DNA of 64,000 bases from JAAFHB01 sp963675995 (GTDB taxonomy: Bacteria; Bacteroidota; Bacteroidia; Bacteroidales; Prolixibacteraceae): contig CAXXIY010000003.1 of the NCBI GenBank assembly GCA_963675995.2, positions 332,105 through 396,104 on the forward strand, given 5' to 3'. A model generated the notes under the pieces. The model searched no databases and had not been told where the DNA came from. It saw only the letters and a program-made list of their open reading frames with translations. Position numbers and translations under genes: made by a program. Shown here piece after piece: positions 18,226 through 27,392 of this stretch; the stretch's first letter is position 1; every line of letters begins with the position of its first letter.

Positions 18226-19440
18226 TGATGTTATTCATACTAAATAATCGGAACGATAGTATTTACTAATTATACATTGGTGGCCGGTTAAAATGAAGAG
18301 GCATCTGGGAATGCATCTATTATTAATCATTTACAAAGATGCCGCCACTTCGTGGTTTTATTTCCATTTTATTCCTGTTTCTACAAAGATTTGGCTGCTA
18401 CGCAGCCTTGCTTTTTGCAACGTCGTTACTGAATCTTTGCCGATAAAAATATTGAAAAGCACATAAAGCAACGGAGTTGCGACATCTTTGTAGATAAATA
18501 TTGCTATTATCCTAATCACACCACAGGTGTGACAACAAACATCAAATTAAGAAATTAGTGGAAATTAGTGGAAATTAGTGGACCAAAACTTTTTCCATTT
18601 GTGGACAAAATCCCTCTTTAGGTGAACCTCTTACAACCTGTCCGCCAACTGGCATATAGTGGACAAAAAAAGTCCGCCTTCAGGGGGACCCAATCTGTGA
18701 TAATCTGTGCTAATCTGTGGACAAAAACTAATTCAAAAAACGATAGGTATCCACAAGAAAAATAAGGGGTCCACGAATTAACACGAATTGACACTAATTA
18801 AAATAAGACAAAAGCAGTTACACTACTTTTGTCTTATTAGATCATCTTTTAAAACAATTCATCATTCTCACACCACTGGTGTGAATATAAATATCATCCT
18901 AAAAAGTTCGTGAAAATTAGTGGAAATTAGTGGACAAAAACTTTTTCTATTTGTGGACAAAATCGCTCTTTAGGTGAACCTCTTACAACCTGTCCGCCAA
19001 CTGGCATATAGTGGACAATAAAAGTCCGCCTTCAGGGGGACCCAATCTGTGATAATCTGTGCTAATCTGTGGACAAAAACTAATTCAAAAAACGATAGGG
19101 ATCCACAAGAAAAATAAGGGGTCCACGAATCGAAGATCAGCGAAGCTAATTAACACGAATCGAAGATCAGCGAAGCTAATTGACACTAATTAAAATAAGA
19201 CAAAAGCAGTTACACTACTTTTGTCTTATTAGATCATCTTTTAAAACAATTCATCATTCTCACACCACTGGTGTGAATATAAATATCATCCTTAAAAAGT
19301 TCGTAAAAATTCGTGGAAATTAGTGGACAAAAACTTTTTCTATTTTTGGACAAAAAAATCTACCTTTAAGTTAATACTTTCAAATCTGTCCCTCATCTTC
19401 CGGATTAGCTTCATTGATTTGCAATTAGTAGTTCAGACGA
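18226..19440. repeat. Palindromic word-repeat array, segment before the GxxExxY gene
   Basis: After about 110 unassigned bases, this 1.2-kb stretch starts with a caaagatgcc...gacatctttg three-way element (about 18336-18490). Two tandem nested units of about 390 bp follow, each with a cacacc-NNN-ggtgtg palindrome and the conserved aataagacaaaag hairpin (18802-18838 and 19194-19230). Many attagtgg and aatctgtg words lie between. No credible ORF is present. The array runs to within about 70 bases of the GxxExxY gene. Confidence 0.85.
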
Positions 19441-19466
19441 ATGTTTAATGGATAAAAAATTTGCCA

Positions 19467-19841
19467 ATGACAGAACTGTTTTATAAATCGGAAGTATTCA
19501 GAATAGTTGGTGCTGCAATGGAGGTACATAAAGTCCTTGGTTGTGGATTTCTTGAAGGAGTCTATCAGGATGCTTTGGAATTAGAATTTAAAGAGCAAAA
19601 CATTCCATTTGAAAGAGAGCAACTTTTAAATATTTATTATAAAGGCGCCCCTATTGACAAAAAATATATGTCAGATTTTATATGCTTTGGAAAAATTGTA
19701 GTTGAATTAAAGGCCCTGTCTGCACTTAATTCTGAGCACGAATCACAATTAATCAATTACTTAAAAGCAACAAAACTTCGTGTCGGAGTGCTGTTAAATT
19801 TTGGAACTCAAAGTCTCGAATATAAACGACTCGTTTTATAA
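19467..19841 (+). CDS. GxxExxY protein (PD-(D/E)XK-like)
   Basis: The 124-residue protein has the family motif G-x-x-E-x-x-Y at residues 27-33 (GFLEGVY). It has a PD-(D/E)XK-like core: Asp70 in YMSDFICF and Glu80-x-Lys82 in VVELKA. The family ending is also present (Q, then INYLKATKLRVGVLLNFG and KRLVL). The family is common in Bacteroidota, often near EPS loci; a nuclease-like fold is known from profile comparison but no function is established. I prefer ATG at 19467 over the TTG two codons upstream. The gene lies alone inside palindromic repeats, with arrays beginning about 70 bases before it and about 20 bases after its stop. Confidence 0.88.
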   Translation: MTELFYKSEVFRIVGAAMEVHKVLGCGFLEGVYQDALELEFKEQNIPFEREQLLNIYYKGAPIDKKYMSDFICFGKIVVELKALSALNSEHESQLINYLKATKLRVGVLLNFGTQSLEYKRLVL

Positions 19842-22760
19842 CTATTGATTAAATCGTTCATCATTGTCACACCATCGGTGTGACAACAAACATTAAATTA
19901 AGAATTTCGTGGAAATTAGTGGACCAAAATAGTCCGTAAAAAAACGAGTATTAGGTCCACAAGTAAGATAAAAGGTCCACTAATCGAAGATCAGCGAAGC
20001 TAATTAACACGAATTTGCCAGCTGTTCAACAAAGATTTAGCTGCAACGCAGCCCTGCTTTTCGCGACGTAGTTACTGAATCTTTGCAGATAAAAAGACGT
20101 CGAATTAAAGATTTAATATGGCTTTATTTGAGTAATCAAGGAAAGCAGACCCAATTTAAATTATTCTCATTACTTATTATTGAACCTTTACAAAGATGTC
20201 GCCACTACGTGGCTAATTTTCCAGTTTATTCCTGTTTCTACAAAGATTTGGCTGCTACGCAGCCCTGCTTTTTGCAACGTCGTTACTGAATCTTTGCCGA
20301 TAAAAATATTGAAAAGCACATAAAGCAACGGAGTTGCGACATCTTTGTAGATAAATATTGCTAAGTTCCAGAAGCAACGGAATTGCGACATCTTTGTAGA
20401 TAAATATTGCTATTATCCTAATCACACCATCGGTGTGACAACAAACATCACATTAAGAATTAGTGCTAATTAGTGAAAATTAGTGGACCAAAAAAGTCCA
20501 CAAAAAACGAGTATTAGGTCCACAAGTAAGATAAAAGGTCCACGAATCGAAGATCAGCGAAGCTAATTGACACGAATCGAAGATCAGCGAAGCTAATTGA
20601 CACTAACTAAAATAAGACAAAAGCAGTTACACTACTTTTGTCTTATTAGATCATCTTTTAAAACAATTCATCATTCTCACACCACTGGTGTGAATATAAA
20701 AATCATCCTAAGAAGTTCGTGAAAATTCGTGGAAATTAGTGGACCAAAACTTTTTCCATTTGTGGACAAAATCCCTCTTTAGGCGAAATTCTTACAACCT
20801 GGCCGTCAACTGGAGGTTAGTGGACAAAAAAAGTCCGCCTTCAGGTGGACCCAATCTGTGATAATCTGTGCTAATCTGTGGACAAAAACTAATTCAAAAA
20901 ACGATAGGGATCCACAAGAAAAATAAGGGATCCACGAATCGAAGATCAGCGAAGCTAATTAACACGAATTGACACTAATTAAAATAAGACAAAAGCAGTT
21001 ACACTACTTTTGTCTTATTAGATCATCTTTTAAAACAATTCATCATTCTCACACCACTGGTGTGAAAATAAATATCATCCTAAGAAGTTCGTGAAAATTA
21101 GTGGAAATTAGTGGACCAAAACTTTTTCCATTTGTGGACAAAATCGCTCTTTAGACGAAATTCTTACAACCTGTCCGCCAACTGGCGGATAGTGGACAAA
21201 AAAAGTCCGCCTTCAGGTGGACCCAATCTTTGGAAATCTGTGCTAATCTGTGGACAAAAACTAATTCAAAAAATGATAGGGCTCCACAAGAAAAATAAGG
21301 GGTCCACGAATCGAAGATCAGCGAAGCTAATTAACACGAATTGAAGATCAGCGAAGCTAATTGACACTAATTTGCCAGCTGTTCAACAAAGATTTAGCTG
21401 CAACGCAGCCTTGCTTTTTGCAACGTCGTTACTGAATCTTTGCAGATAAAAAGACGTCGAATTAAAGATTTAATATGGCTTTATTTCAGTAATCAAGGAA
21501 AGCAGACCCAATTTAAATTATTCTCATTACTTATTATTGAACCTTTACAAAGATGTCGCCACTACGTGGCTTATTTTCCATTTTATTCCTGTTTCTACAA
21601 AGATTTGGCTGCTACGCAGCCCTGCTTTTTGCAACGTCGTTACTGAATCTTTGCCGATAAAAATATTGAAAAGCACATAAAGCAACGGAGTTGCGACATC
21701 TTTGTAGATAAATATTGCTAAGTTCCAGAAGCAACGGAGTTGCGACATCTTTGTAGATAAATATTGCTATTATCCTAATCACACCACAGGTGTGACAACA
21801 AACATCAAATTAAGAAATTCGTGAAAATTAGTGGAAATTAGTGGACCAAAACTTTTTCCATTTGTGGACAAAATCGCTCTTTAGGTGAACCTCTTACAAC
21901 CTGTCCGCCAACTGGCATATAGTGGACAATAAAAGTCCGCCTTCAGGTGGACCCAATCTGTGATAATCTGTGCTAATCTGTGGACAAAAACTAATTCAAA
22001 AAACGATAGGGATCCACAAGAAAAATAAGGGGTCCACGAATCGAAGATCAGCGAAGCTAATTAACACGAATCGAAGATCAGCGAAGCTAATTGACACTAA
22101 TTAAAATAAGACAAAAGCAGTTACACTACTTTTGTCTTATAAGATCATCTTTTAAAACAATTCATCATTCTCACACCACTGGTGTGAAAATAAATATCAT
22201 CCTAAGAAGTTCGTGAAAATTAGTGGAAATTAGTGGACCAAAACTTTTTCCATTTGTGGACAAAATCGCTCTTTAGGTGAACCTCTTACAACCTGTCCGC
22301 CAACTGGCGGATAGTGGACAAAAAAAGTCCGCCTTCAGGTGGACCCAATCTTTGGAAATCTGTGCTAATCTGTGGACAAAAACTAATTCAAAAAATGATA
22401 GGGCTCCACAAGAAAAATAAGGGGTCCACGAATCGAAGATCAGCGAAGCTAATTAACACGAATTAAAATAAGACAAAAGCAGTTACACTACTTTTGTCTT
22501 ATTAGATCATCTTTTAAAACAATTCATCATTCTCACACCACTGGTGTGAAAATAAATATCATCCTAAGAAGTTCGTGAAAATTAGTGGAAATTAGTGGAC
22601 CAAAACTTTTTCCATTTGTGGACAAAATCGCTCTTTAGGCGAACCTCTTACAACCTGGCTGTCAACTGGCGGTTAGTGGACAAAAAAAGTCCGCCTTCAG
22701 GTGGACCCAATCTGTGATAATCTGTGCTAATCTGTGGACAAAAAACTGTACAAAAAAATA
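19842..22760. repeat. Main palindromic word-repeat array
   Basis: About 2.9 kb with no credible gene. It contains at least six cacacc-NNN-ggtgtg palindromes (loops acc, aca, act or atc) and four conserved 13-bp hairpins (20611-20647, 20983-21019, 22105-22141, 22467-22503). Two three-way elements lie at 20191-20347 and 21548-21704. The word gaagatcagcgaagctaatt recurs many times, alone or doubled. The spacing of adjacent hairpins (about 365-390 bp) shows a higher-order tandem unit. A 68-codon frame repeats at 12735, 20083 and 21440 because the repeat is conserved, not because it is a gene. Confidence 0.85.
20191..20347. repeat. Three-way-junction palindromic element
   Basis: The outer arms caaagatgtc (20191-20200) and gacatctttg (20338-20347) are perfect complements. 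Inside are a gccac-tac-gtggc hairpin (20201-20213) and a second-level stem caaagatt/aatctttg (20241-20248 with 20289-20296). That stem encloses ggctgc-tac-gcagcc, and a gcaac-gga-gttgc hairpin sits at 20325-20337. A close copy is at 21548-21704; weaker ones are near 12843-12995 and 18336-18490. Every hairpin loop is three bases long. Confidence 0.85.
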
Positions 22761-22983
22761 GTGGATTAAATTCCTGCGGCCCCATAGCTCCCCGACTTAT
22801 TTAATAATTTGATATTTGACTAATTACAAGATCAACTATTCCTTTATAATTTATCCGTAATTAACCGGTTATAATCGGAAATAAACGGTTATAATCATTT
22901 ATATTGAAAACCATCATTTAATTTTAGGTAATTATCAGAACCTGCAAGGGTTTTAAGTTTAATAACCATAATAATTAAAAACG

Positions 22984-23730
22984 ATGAGTATTAATTTAAT
23001 CCGCGGTTACAATTGTAAGGACGATGAATTGCCGATGATTTGCAAAGCTACTTTAGCAAATGCAAAGCGTGATTTGGCAGACTTTTCAGCTTACTCCCCA
23101 AAGTTTAACGAACCCTTTTTAACCGGTTTCGGAACTAAGATTGGGAATGTGAGCCAGATTATTGAGCCGAAAGGTGAAACGGCATTGCTTGCCTCCATCA
23201 CTCAGGGGCTTTATGAGACCATGGACAGTCTCATTAAACCGCTGAATCACCTGGCAGGATATTTAAGAATGGGAAACGGGACTGTTAAAATCTCGCAGGC
23301 CCAATATGGGATCAATGATCTGCGTAAAGCAATCAAACGGAGGGATTCCGAGGCGGTGATTAAGAAGCTTCACCTGGTCACGACCAACAATACCCGTTAT
23401 GCTGAGGTATTGAAGAGTCATGGGTTGACCGATTCCCTGATGGAGGTTTTTACAAATGCTTCCGACAAACTCGATAAAGGGAAGCAGCAGACCATGGAGA
23501 TCCGGAGCAACCGTAAAGCCATTGTGCAGAACAACGTCGGATTGTTCAATGAGTTAAACGATCAGCTTACAGAACTCCTTTATGTAGGTAAAATATTGTA
23601 CAAGGGGGTTGATGCAGCAAAAACGAAGGATTACACCTTTTCAGAACTTAAGAAATTGGTTCGCAGAACAGTCCAGTCTGCCTCAGCCAATGTTAAACCG
23701 GCAGTAAATGCCCCTGAAGAAAACAGCTAA
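22984..23730 (+). CDS. DUF6261-like family protein of unknown function
   Basis: The 248-residue protein is largely alpha-helical, with no signal peptide, membrane segment or catalytic motif I recognise. The central part reads like a four-helix bundle (for example ITQGLYETMDSLIKPLNHLAGYLRM and YGINDLRKAIKRRDSEAVIKKL). The C-terminus is Ala/Pro-rich and probably flexible. From memory it resembles the DUF6261 proteins of Bacteroidota; that assignment is uncertain. The gene stands alone: repeats upstream, and a strong hairpin terminator about 75 bases downstream. A tandem ggttataatc motif (22870-22900) lies in its 220-base leader. Confidence 0.6.
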   Translation: MSINLIRGYNCKDDELPMICKATLANAKRDLADFSAYSPKFNEPFLTGFGTKIGNVSQIIEPKGETALLASITQGLYETMDSLIKPLNHLAGYLRMGNGTVKISQAQYGINDLRKAIKRRDSEAVIKKLHLVTTNNTRYAEVLKSHGLTDSLMEVFTNASDKLDKGKQQTMEIRSNRKAIVQNNVGLFNELNDQLTELLYVGKILYKGVDAAKTKDYTFSELKKLVRRTVQSASANVKPAVNAPEENS

Positions 23731-23803
23731 GTCTTTGACATTGAACAGTTGCTGTCTGATCATTTGAGTAGCCAGATTGTTATTATGACAGTCACCTTAA
23801 ATT

Positions 23804-23848
23804 AAATAATAAACCCGTTCAACGATCTTCCGGATGGGTTTATTATTT
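23804..23848. terminator. Hairpin terminator after the DUF6261-like gene
   Basis: A perfect 13-bp inverted repeat, aaataataaaccc (23804-23816) with gggtttattattt (23836-23848), has a 19-base loop. The A/T-rich flanks on both strands make it a candidate bidirectional terminator. Confidence 0.7.
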
Positions 23849-23919
23849 GGATCTCCTTGGTTTATAAAAGGAGAATCGGGTCTTAGCGAGGCAAATCGTA
23901 TTCCGGGAAAGGTAAAAAC

Positions 23920-24075
23920 ACTTTGAAGCAGGGTAAAAGTTGTTTGAAAGTAGGAAATAAACATTATTAATCAGGCAGTAACGTGTTTGATAAAGGAAAT
24001 ATCTCTTTGAGGAGAGGAAGTAAGGGTTTGAAGAGATGAAGTAGTAGTTTGAAAAGAGGGAGTAAGGGTTTGAAT
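23920..24075. repeat. Degenerate purine-rich tandem repeat
   Basis: Roughly six variants of a 22-28 base unit of the form gaagtaagggtttgaa(ga/aa)gag. It is G/A-rich on the plus strand and has no ORF. It ends about 30 bases before the promoter of the toxin-antitoxin pair. It differs in sequence from the palindromic arrays. Confidence 0.6.
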
Positions 24076-24102
24076 AGGATCACATTCATTACACATACTA
24101 AA

Positions 24103-24131
24103 TTGGTTTTATTTTCAAATTATTAACTTTG
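24103..24131 (+). promoter_or_regulatory. Promoter of the antitoxin/YoeB operon
   Basis: A -33 TTG (24103-24105) and a -7 TAACTTTG (24124-24131) are 18 bases apart, fitting the Bacteroidetes consensus. The antitoxin ATG at 24147 lies 15 bases after the -7 box. Confidence 0.6.
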
Positions 24132-24146
24132 TGTAAAATTGAAATT

Positions 24147-24371
24147 ATGGAAACTACAATTATTATAAATACAGACTCAATTACACCAGAATTTATTGAA
24201 GGGATTAAAAAGTTTTTTCCACACAAAACCGTTGAAATAACGATACAACCTGCCGATGAAACCGACACGATACTAAGTAATCCAGTCTTTACACAGACGT
24301 TAGAAGATAGAATAGCAGAGTATGAAGCGAAGAAACAGGTTATTTCGTTAAAGGCTTCCGACCTTCTATGA
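24147..24371 (+). CDS. Antitoxin of a YoeB-type toxin-antitoxin pair
   Basis: The 74-residue product starts METTIIINTDSITPEFIEG, a short beta strand and helix resembling small DUF2683-like antitoxins. It ends in an acidic-to-basic helical tail (LEDRIAEYEAKKQVISLKASDLL), the part usually wrapping the toxin. I chose ATG 24147 because a TTG six codons upstream lies within the promoter -7 box. The stop overlaps the toxin start by 4 bases (ATGA), indicating translational coupling. Its identity as antitoxin is inferred mainly from the toxin next door. Confidence 0.75.
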   Translation: METTIIINTDSITPEFIEGIKKFFPHKTVEITIQPADETDTILSNPVFTQTLEDRIAEYEAKKQVISLKASDLL

Positions 24372-24625
24372 AAAATTTAGAATTTTTTCCAGCTGCTTTT
24401 CAGGAATACCAGGAATGGATAGAAACAGACCGAAGAATCGCTCTCAGAATTGGTGATCTGATTCGAGACATTTTGAGACACCCCTTCGAAGGTATAGGTA
24501 AACCTGAACCATTAAAACATCAGTTTAAGGGATATTGGAGCAGAAGAATAAATCACGAACATCGGCTTATCTACAAAGTTAACAATAACTCGATTTTAAT
24601 ATTCTCGTGCTATTCCCATTATTAA
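24368..24625 (+). CDS. yoeB: Txe/YoeB-family mRNA interferase toxin
   Basis: Ribosome-dependent mRNA endonuclease. The 85-residue length equals the family norm. Catalytic positions can be aligned: Glu47 (GKPEPLK), Arg66 (HEHRLIY) and the C-terminal His84-Tyr85, matching YoeB Glu46, Arg65, His83 and Tyr84. The typical KGYWSRRIN segment precedes them. It overlaps the antitoxin gene by 4 bases. Word repeats begin only tens of bases after its stop. No lesion is visible, so the pair is probably functional. Confidence 0.9.
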   Translation: MKNLEFFPAAFQEYQEWIETDRRIALRIGDLIRDILRHPFEGIGKPEPLKHQFKGYWSRRINHEHRLIYKVNNNSILIFSCYSHY

Positions 24626-24639
24626 AAGGATGAACTATT

Positions 24640-25330
24640 GGGACCACTAATCCGCAATCTGGAGGATAACACGAATCCGCCTACTGGCGGATACTGGACA
24701 AAAAAAGGGTCCACTAATTTTTCATATTTGTGGACAAAAAAATCCCTTTTTAAGCGGACCATATCTGTGGAATCCGCCAGTAGGCGGACACGTCCGCCCA
24801 CCGGCGGATCGTGGACAAAAACTAATTCACAAAATAAAAGGGATCCACAAGTAATATAAAGGGTCCACCAATTTTCACGAATCCGCCAGCTGGCGGATCA
24901 GCGAAGCTAATTTTCACGAAACGAAGTTCGGCGAAGCCAATTTAAAAAACAAAAGCAGTTACACTACTTTTGTTTTCAAACTATAAATTAAAACAATTCA
25001 TCAACCCTCACACCATCGGTGTGACGATAAACATCACATTAAGAATTCGTGCAAATTAGCTTCGCTGATCTTCGATTCGTGATCCGCCATCTGGTGGATT
25101 GCTTAGATTAAAAACAATTAATCAACCCTCACACCGATGGTGTGACAATAAATACCACATTTAGCATTCGTGAAAATTAGTGAAAATTAGTGGACCAAAA
25201 CTTTTCATATTTGTGGACAAAAAAATCCCTTTTTAAGCTGACCTTTTACAATCTGTGAAAATCTGTGGAAATCTGTGGACAAATCTTTTTTTTATTTGTG
25301 GATCCAAAAAGTCTTGCGGATCATGGACAA
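24640..25330. repeat. Palindromic word-repeat cluster downstream of the TA pair
   Basis: The same words as the main array: tccgcc-tact-ggcgga and tccgcc-agct-ggcgga hairpins, gtccac and tgtggac units, and agcgaagctaatt. The palindrome cacacc-atc-ggtgtg lies near 25010, and cacacc-gat-ggtgtg, its opposite orientation, near 25130. The hairpin at 24946-24976 keeps the conserved loop but its stem has an A-T pair where the other copies have G-C. No credible ORF. Confidence 0.8.
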
Positions 25331-25369
25331 ATCTTTTTATATTTATTTGTGGAACCCAAAAATATCCCA

Positions 25370-25545
25370 TCGTTCACCTTATAAAGGCCAGCCTTCTTTC
25401 ACAAAACACCAGCGATCAGTGAAAATTCACCAGCGATGTTCAATAATCGCCAGCGATGACCTACAAAACACCAGCGTTCAGTGAAAATTTACCAGAGATG
25501 TGCAATAATTGCCAGAGATGAACAACAAACAACCAACGGACAAGG
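25370..25545. repeat. Degenerate ccagcgatg/ccagagatg repeat
   Basis: About seven variants of caccagcgatgttcaata or caccagcgatcagtgaaaa are spaced about 20-25 bases apart. Later copies change ccagcgatg to ccagagatg. It belongs to a different word set from the neighbouring palindromes. The remaining bases to capE (25546-25716) contain an agattagcttagccaatcttcg word and nothing else that I recognise. Confidence 0.55.
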
Positions 25546-25716
25546 TGACTTAACCAGAGTTGGATACCAATAGATCACATTGGAATTTGCTGAATCAACA
25601 AAGTCCTAAGTTCATTTTTCGATACGCAATACATTACTTTAAGATTAGCTTAGCCAATCTTCGATACACATACAAACCGTGCAATACCTAATATTGCCAA
25701 TATTATTTAATAGATA

Positions 25717-26754
25717 ATGTTCTCCAATAAAACACTACTCATTACCGGAGGAACCGGCTCATTCGGCAATGCCGTACTTAACCGCTTTTTAAATACCGAT
25801 ATAAAGGAGATTCGCATCTTCTCGCGTGATGAAAAGAAACAGGACGATATGCGGCATCGGTTAAATAATCCAAAGGTAAAATTCTATATTGGCGATGTCC
25901 GCAGTAAACGTAGCGTAGATAATGCGATGCATGGAGTCGATTTTATCTTTCATGCAGCAGCACTGAAGCAAGTCCCATCCTGTGAATTCTTTCCTATAGA
26001 AGCGGTAAATACCAATGTGCTTGGAACTGCAAATGTCCTTGACTCAGCGGTTGAACATGGAGTAAAAAGGATGATTGTCCTGAGTACAGACAAAGCTGCC
26101 TATCCCATTAATGCAATGGGAATCAGCAAGGCAATGATGGAAAAGGTAGCGATTGCAAAAGCCCGGTCTTTGGGTGATGATGCAAAAACAACCATATGCT
26201 GCACCAGGTATGGTAATGTGATGGCGAGCCGTGGTTCTGTTATACCGCTATTTGTTGATCAGCTTGCAGCAGGGAAAGACCTTACAGTTACCGATCCCAA
26301 TATGACCCGCTTTATGATGACATTGGATGATGCTGTTGATCTGGTGATCTATGCATTTCAGCATGGGAAAAACGGGGACCTGTTTGTACAAAAAGCACCT
26401 GCAGCAACTATCGAAACATTGGGCAAAGCCATTATCGATTTATATAAATCAGAATGTCAGGTTCGGGTGATTGGTACACGACACGGAGAGAAACTATATG
26501 AGACACTCGTAACACGCGAGGAGATGGCCAAATCGATCGATATGGGCAACTATTTTCGTGTTCCGGCAGACAACCGCGATCTGAATTACGATAAATATTT
26601 TGTGGAAGGACAGGAAGAGGTTTCTGTGATCGATGATTACCATTCCCACAATACCCATCGCCTCGATCTGGAGGGGATGAAAAAGCTGCTGTTAAAACTA
26701 CCTATGATACAAAAAGATGTACTGGGTGAAGTTGTTGCACAATATCCAGATTAA
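25717..26754 (+). CDS. capE: UDP-GlcNAc inverting 4,6-dehydratase/5-epimerase (CapE/FnlA/WbjB)
   Basis: First enzyme of the UDP-N-acetyl-L-fucosamine pathway, converting UDP-GlcNAc to the 4-keto-6-deoxy L-arabino intermediate. The 345-residue extended SDR has the NAD-binding GGTGSFGNA at about 10-18. It has the Met-x3-Lys variant of the catalytic motif (NAMGISK, near 132-137) typical of inverting dehydratases of the CapE/FlaA1 type, and a complete C-terminus. capF and a WecB/FnlC-like epimerase follow, supporting this product over a CapD/PglF-type retaining enzyme. The spacer to the next gene is a palindromic cacagtgt element. Confidence 0.92.
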   Translation: MFSNKTLLITGGTGSFGNAVLNRFLNTDIKEIRIFSRDEKKQDDMRHRLNNPKVKFYIGDVRSKRSVDNAMHGVDFIFHAAALKQVPSCEFFPIEAVNTNVLGTANVLDSAVEHGVKRMIVLSTDKAAYPINAMGISKAMMEKVAIAKARSLGDDAKTTICCTRYGNVMASRGSVIPLFVDQLAAGKDLTVTDPNMTRFMMTLDDAVDLVIYAFQHGKNGDLFVQKAPAATIETLGKAIIDLYKSECQVRVIGTRHGEKLYETLVTREEMAKSIDMGNYFRVPADNRDLNYDKYFVEGQEEVSVIDDYHSHNTHRLDLEGMKKLLLKLPMIQKDVLGEVVAQYPD

Positions 26755-26755
26755 A

Positions 26756-26850
26756 GGGTCCACAGGGTTTCACAGAGTTTTACACAGTGTCACACTGTTT
26801 TAAAATGTAAAACTGTGAAACATCTTTTAAACACTGTGTTACCCTGTGAA
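26756..26850. repeat. cacagtgt palindromic spacer element, copy 1
   Basis: The spacer between capE and the cupin gene is an imperfect hairpin: ccacagggtttcacag and tacacagtgtcacac on the left; acactgtgttaccctgtg on the right. It starts at the capE stop and ends just before the next ATG. Related elements occupy four other sites up to 29282. Confidence 0.75.
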
Positions 26851-26861
26851 ACAAAAAATAC

Positions 26862-27299
26862 ATGATCGAAAAACCCATCATAATAAAAGGCGGCACATTC
26901 ACCGACGACCGTGGTTCAATGCGCTTTGTGAATGCTTTCACCTTTCCCGATGTTAAACGGTTTTATTTCATCAGGCACCCGGACACAACTGTAGTTCGCG
27001 CCTGGCAGGGACATCAGTTTGAGAAGAAGTACTTCTACCCTATCACAGGCAGTTTTATCATGGCCTGGGTAAAGATTGACGATTTCGAAAACCCTTCAGA
27101 AAATTTAATTCCGGAATATCATTTATTATCAGCAAATAATAGCGAGTTATTATCTGTTCCGAAAGGATATGCCAACGGCCTCAAAGCCCTTGAACCCAAT
27201 TCCGAATTGATGATATTTTCAGATATGGGGGTTGAAGAATCGATTAATGAAAAAATACGATACCCGGCAGATTGGTGGCTGGATTGGAGTAAGTTTTAA
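26862..27299 (+). CDS. RmlC-like cupin (WxcM/FdtA-type sugar isomerase or epimerase)
   Basis: The 145-residue cupin resembles small RmlC-like and WxcM-like proteins acting on nucleotide-linked keto sugars. Visible family features are DDRGSMRFVNAF at the start, a VRAWQGHQ segment like the GLHYQ strand of RmlC, and a PKGYANGLKAL segment like the PxGFAHGF strand. It is shorter than true RmlC. Its position within the FucNAc genes suggests a role in that pathway or in modifying its product, but capE, capF and fnlC already suffice for UDP-L-FucNAc. The substrate is therefore open. Confidence 0.75.
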   Translation: MIEKPIIIKGGTFTDDRGSMRFVNAFTFPDVKRFYFIRHPDTTVVRAWQGHQFEKKYFYPITGSFIMAWVKIDDFENPSENLIPEYHLLSANNSELLSVPKGYANGLKALEPNSELMIFSDMGVEESINEKIRYPADWWLDWSKF

Positions 27300-27306
27300 T
27301 GATATT

Positions 27307-27385
27307 CCACAGTGTCGCACAGGGTTAAAAAGTATAACACTGTGAAACTCATTTTTAAACACTGTGAAACTCTGTGTACCTATGT
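27307..27385. repeat. cacagtgt palindromic spacer element, copy 2
   Basis: The left end is ccacagtgtcgcacagggtt; internal aacactgtgaaact and final cactgtgaaactctgtg words pair with it imperfectly. It fills the spacer between the cupin gene and the GxxExxY gene; the GxxExxY ATG follows at 27393. Confidence 0.75.
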
Positions 27386-27392
27386 TTGTACT

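Noticed and set aside
25275..25484. 69-codon ORF in the spacer before capE
   Set aside because: Made of tgtggac words and ccagcgatg repeats.
27312..27392. Longer N-terminus for the GxxExxY protein
   Set aside because: The extra codons are the cacagtgt element; the family starts near the ATG at 27393.
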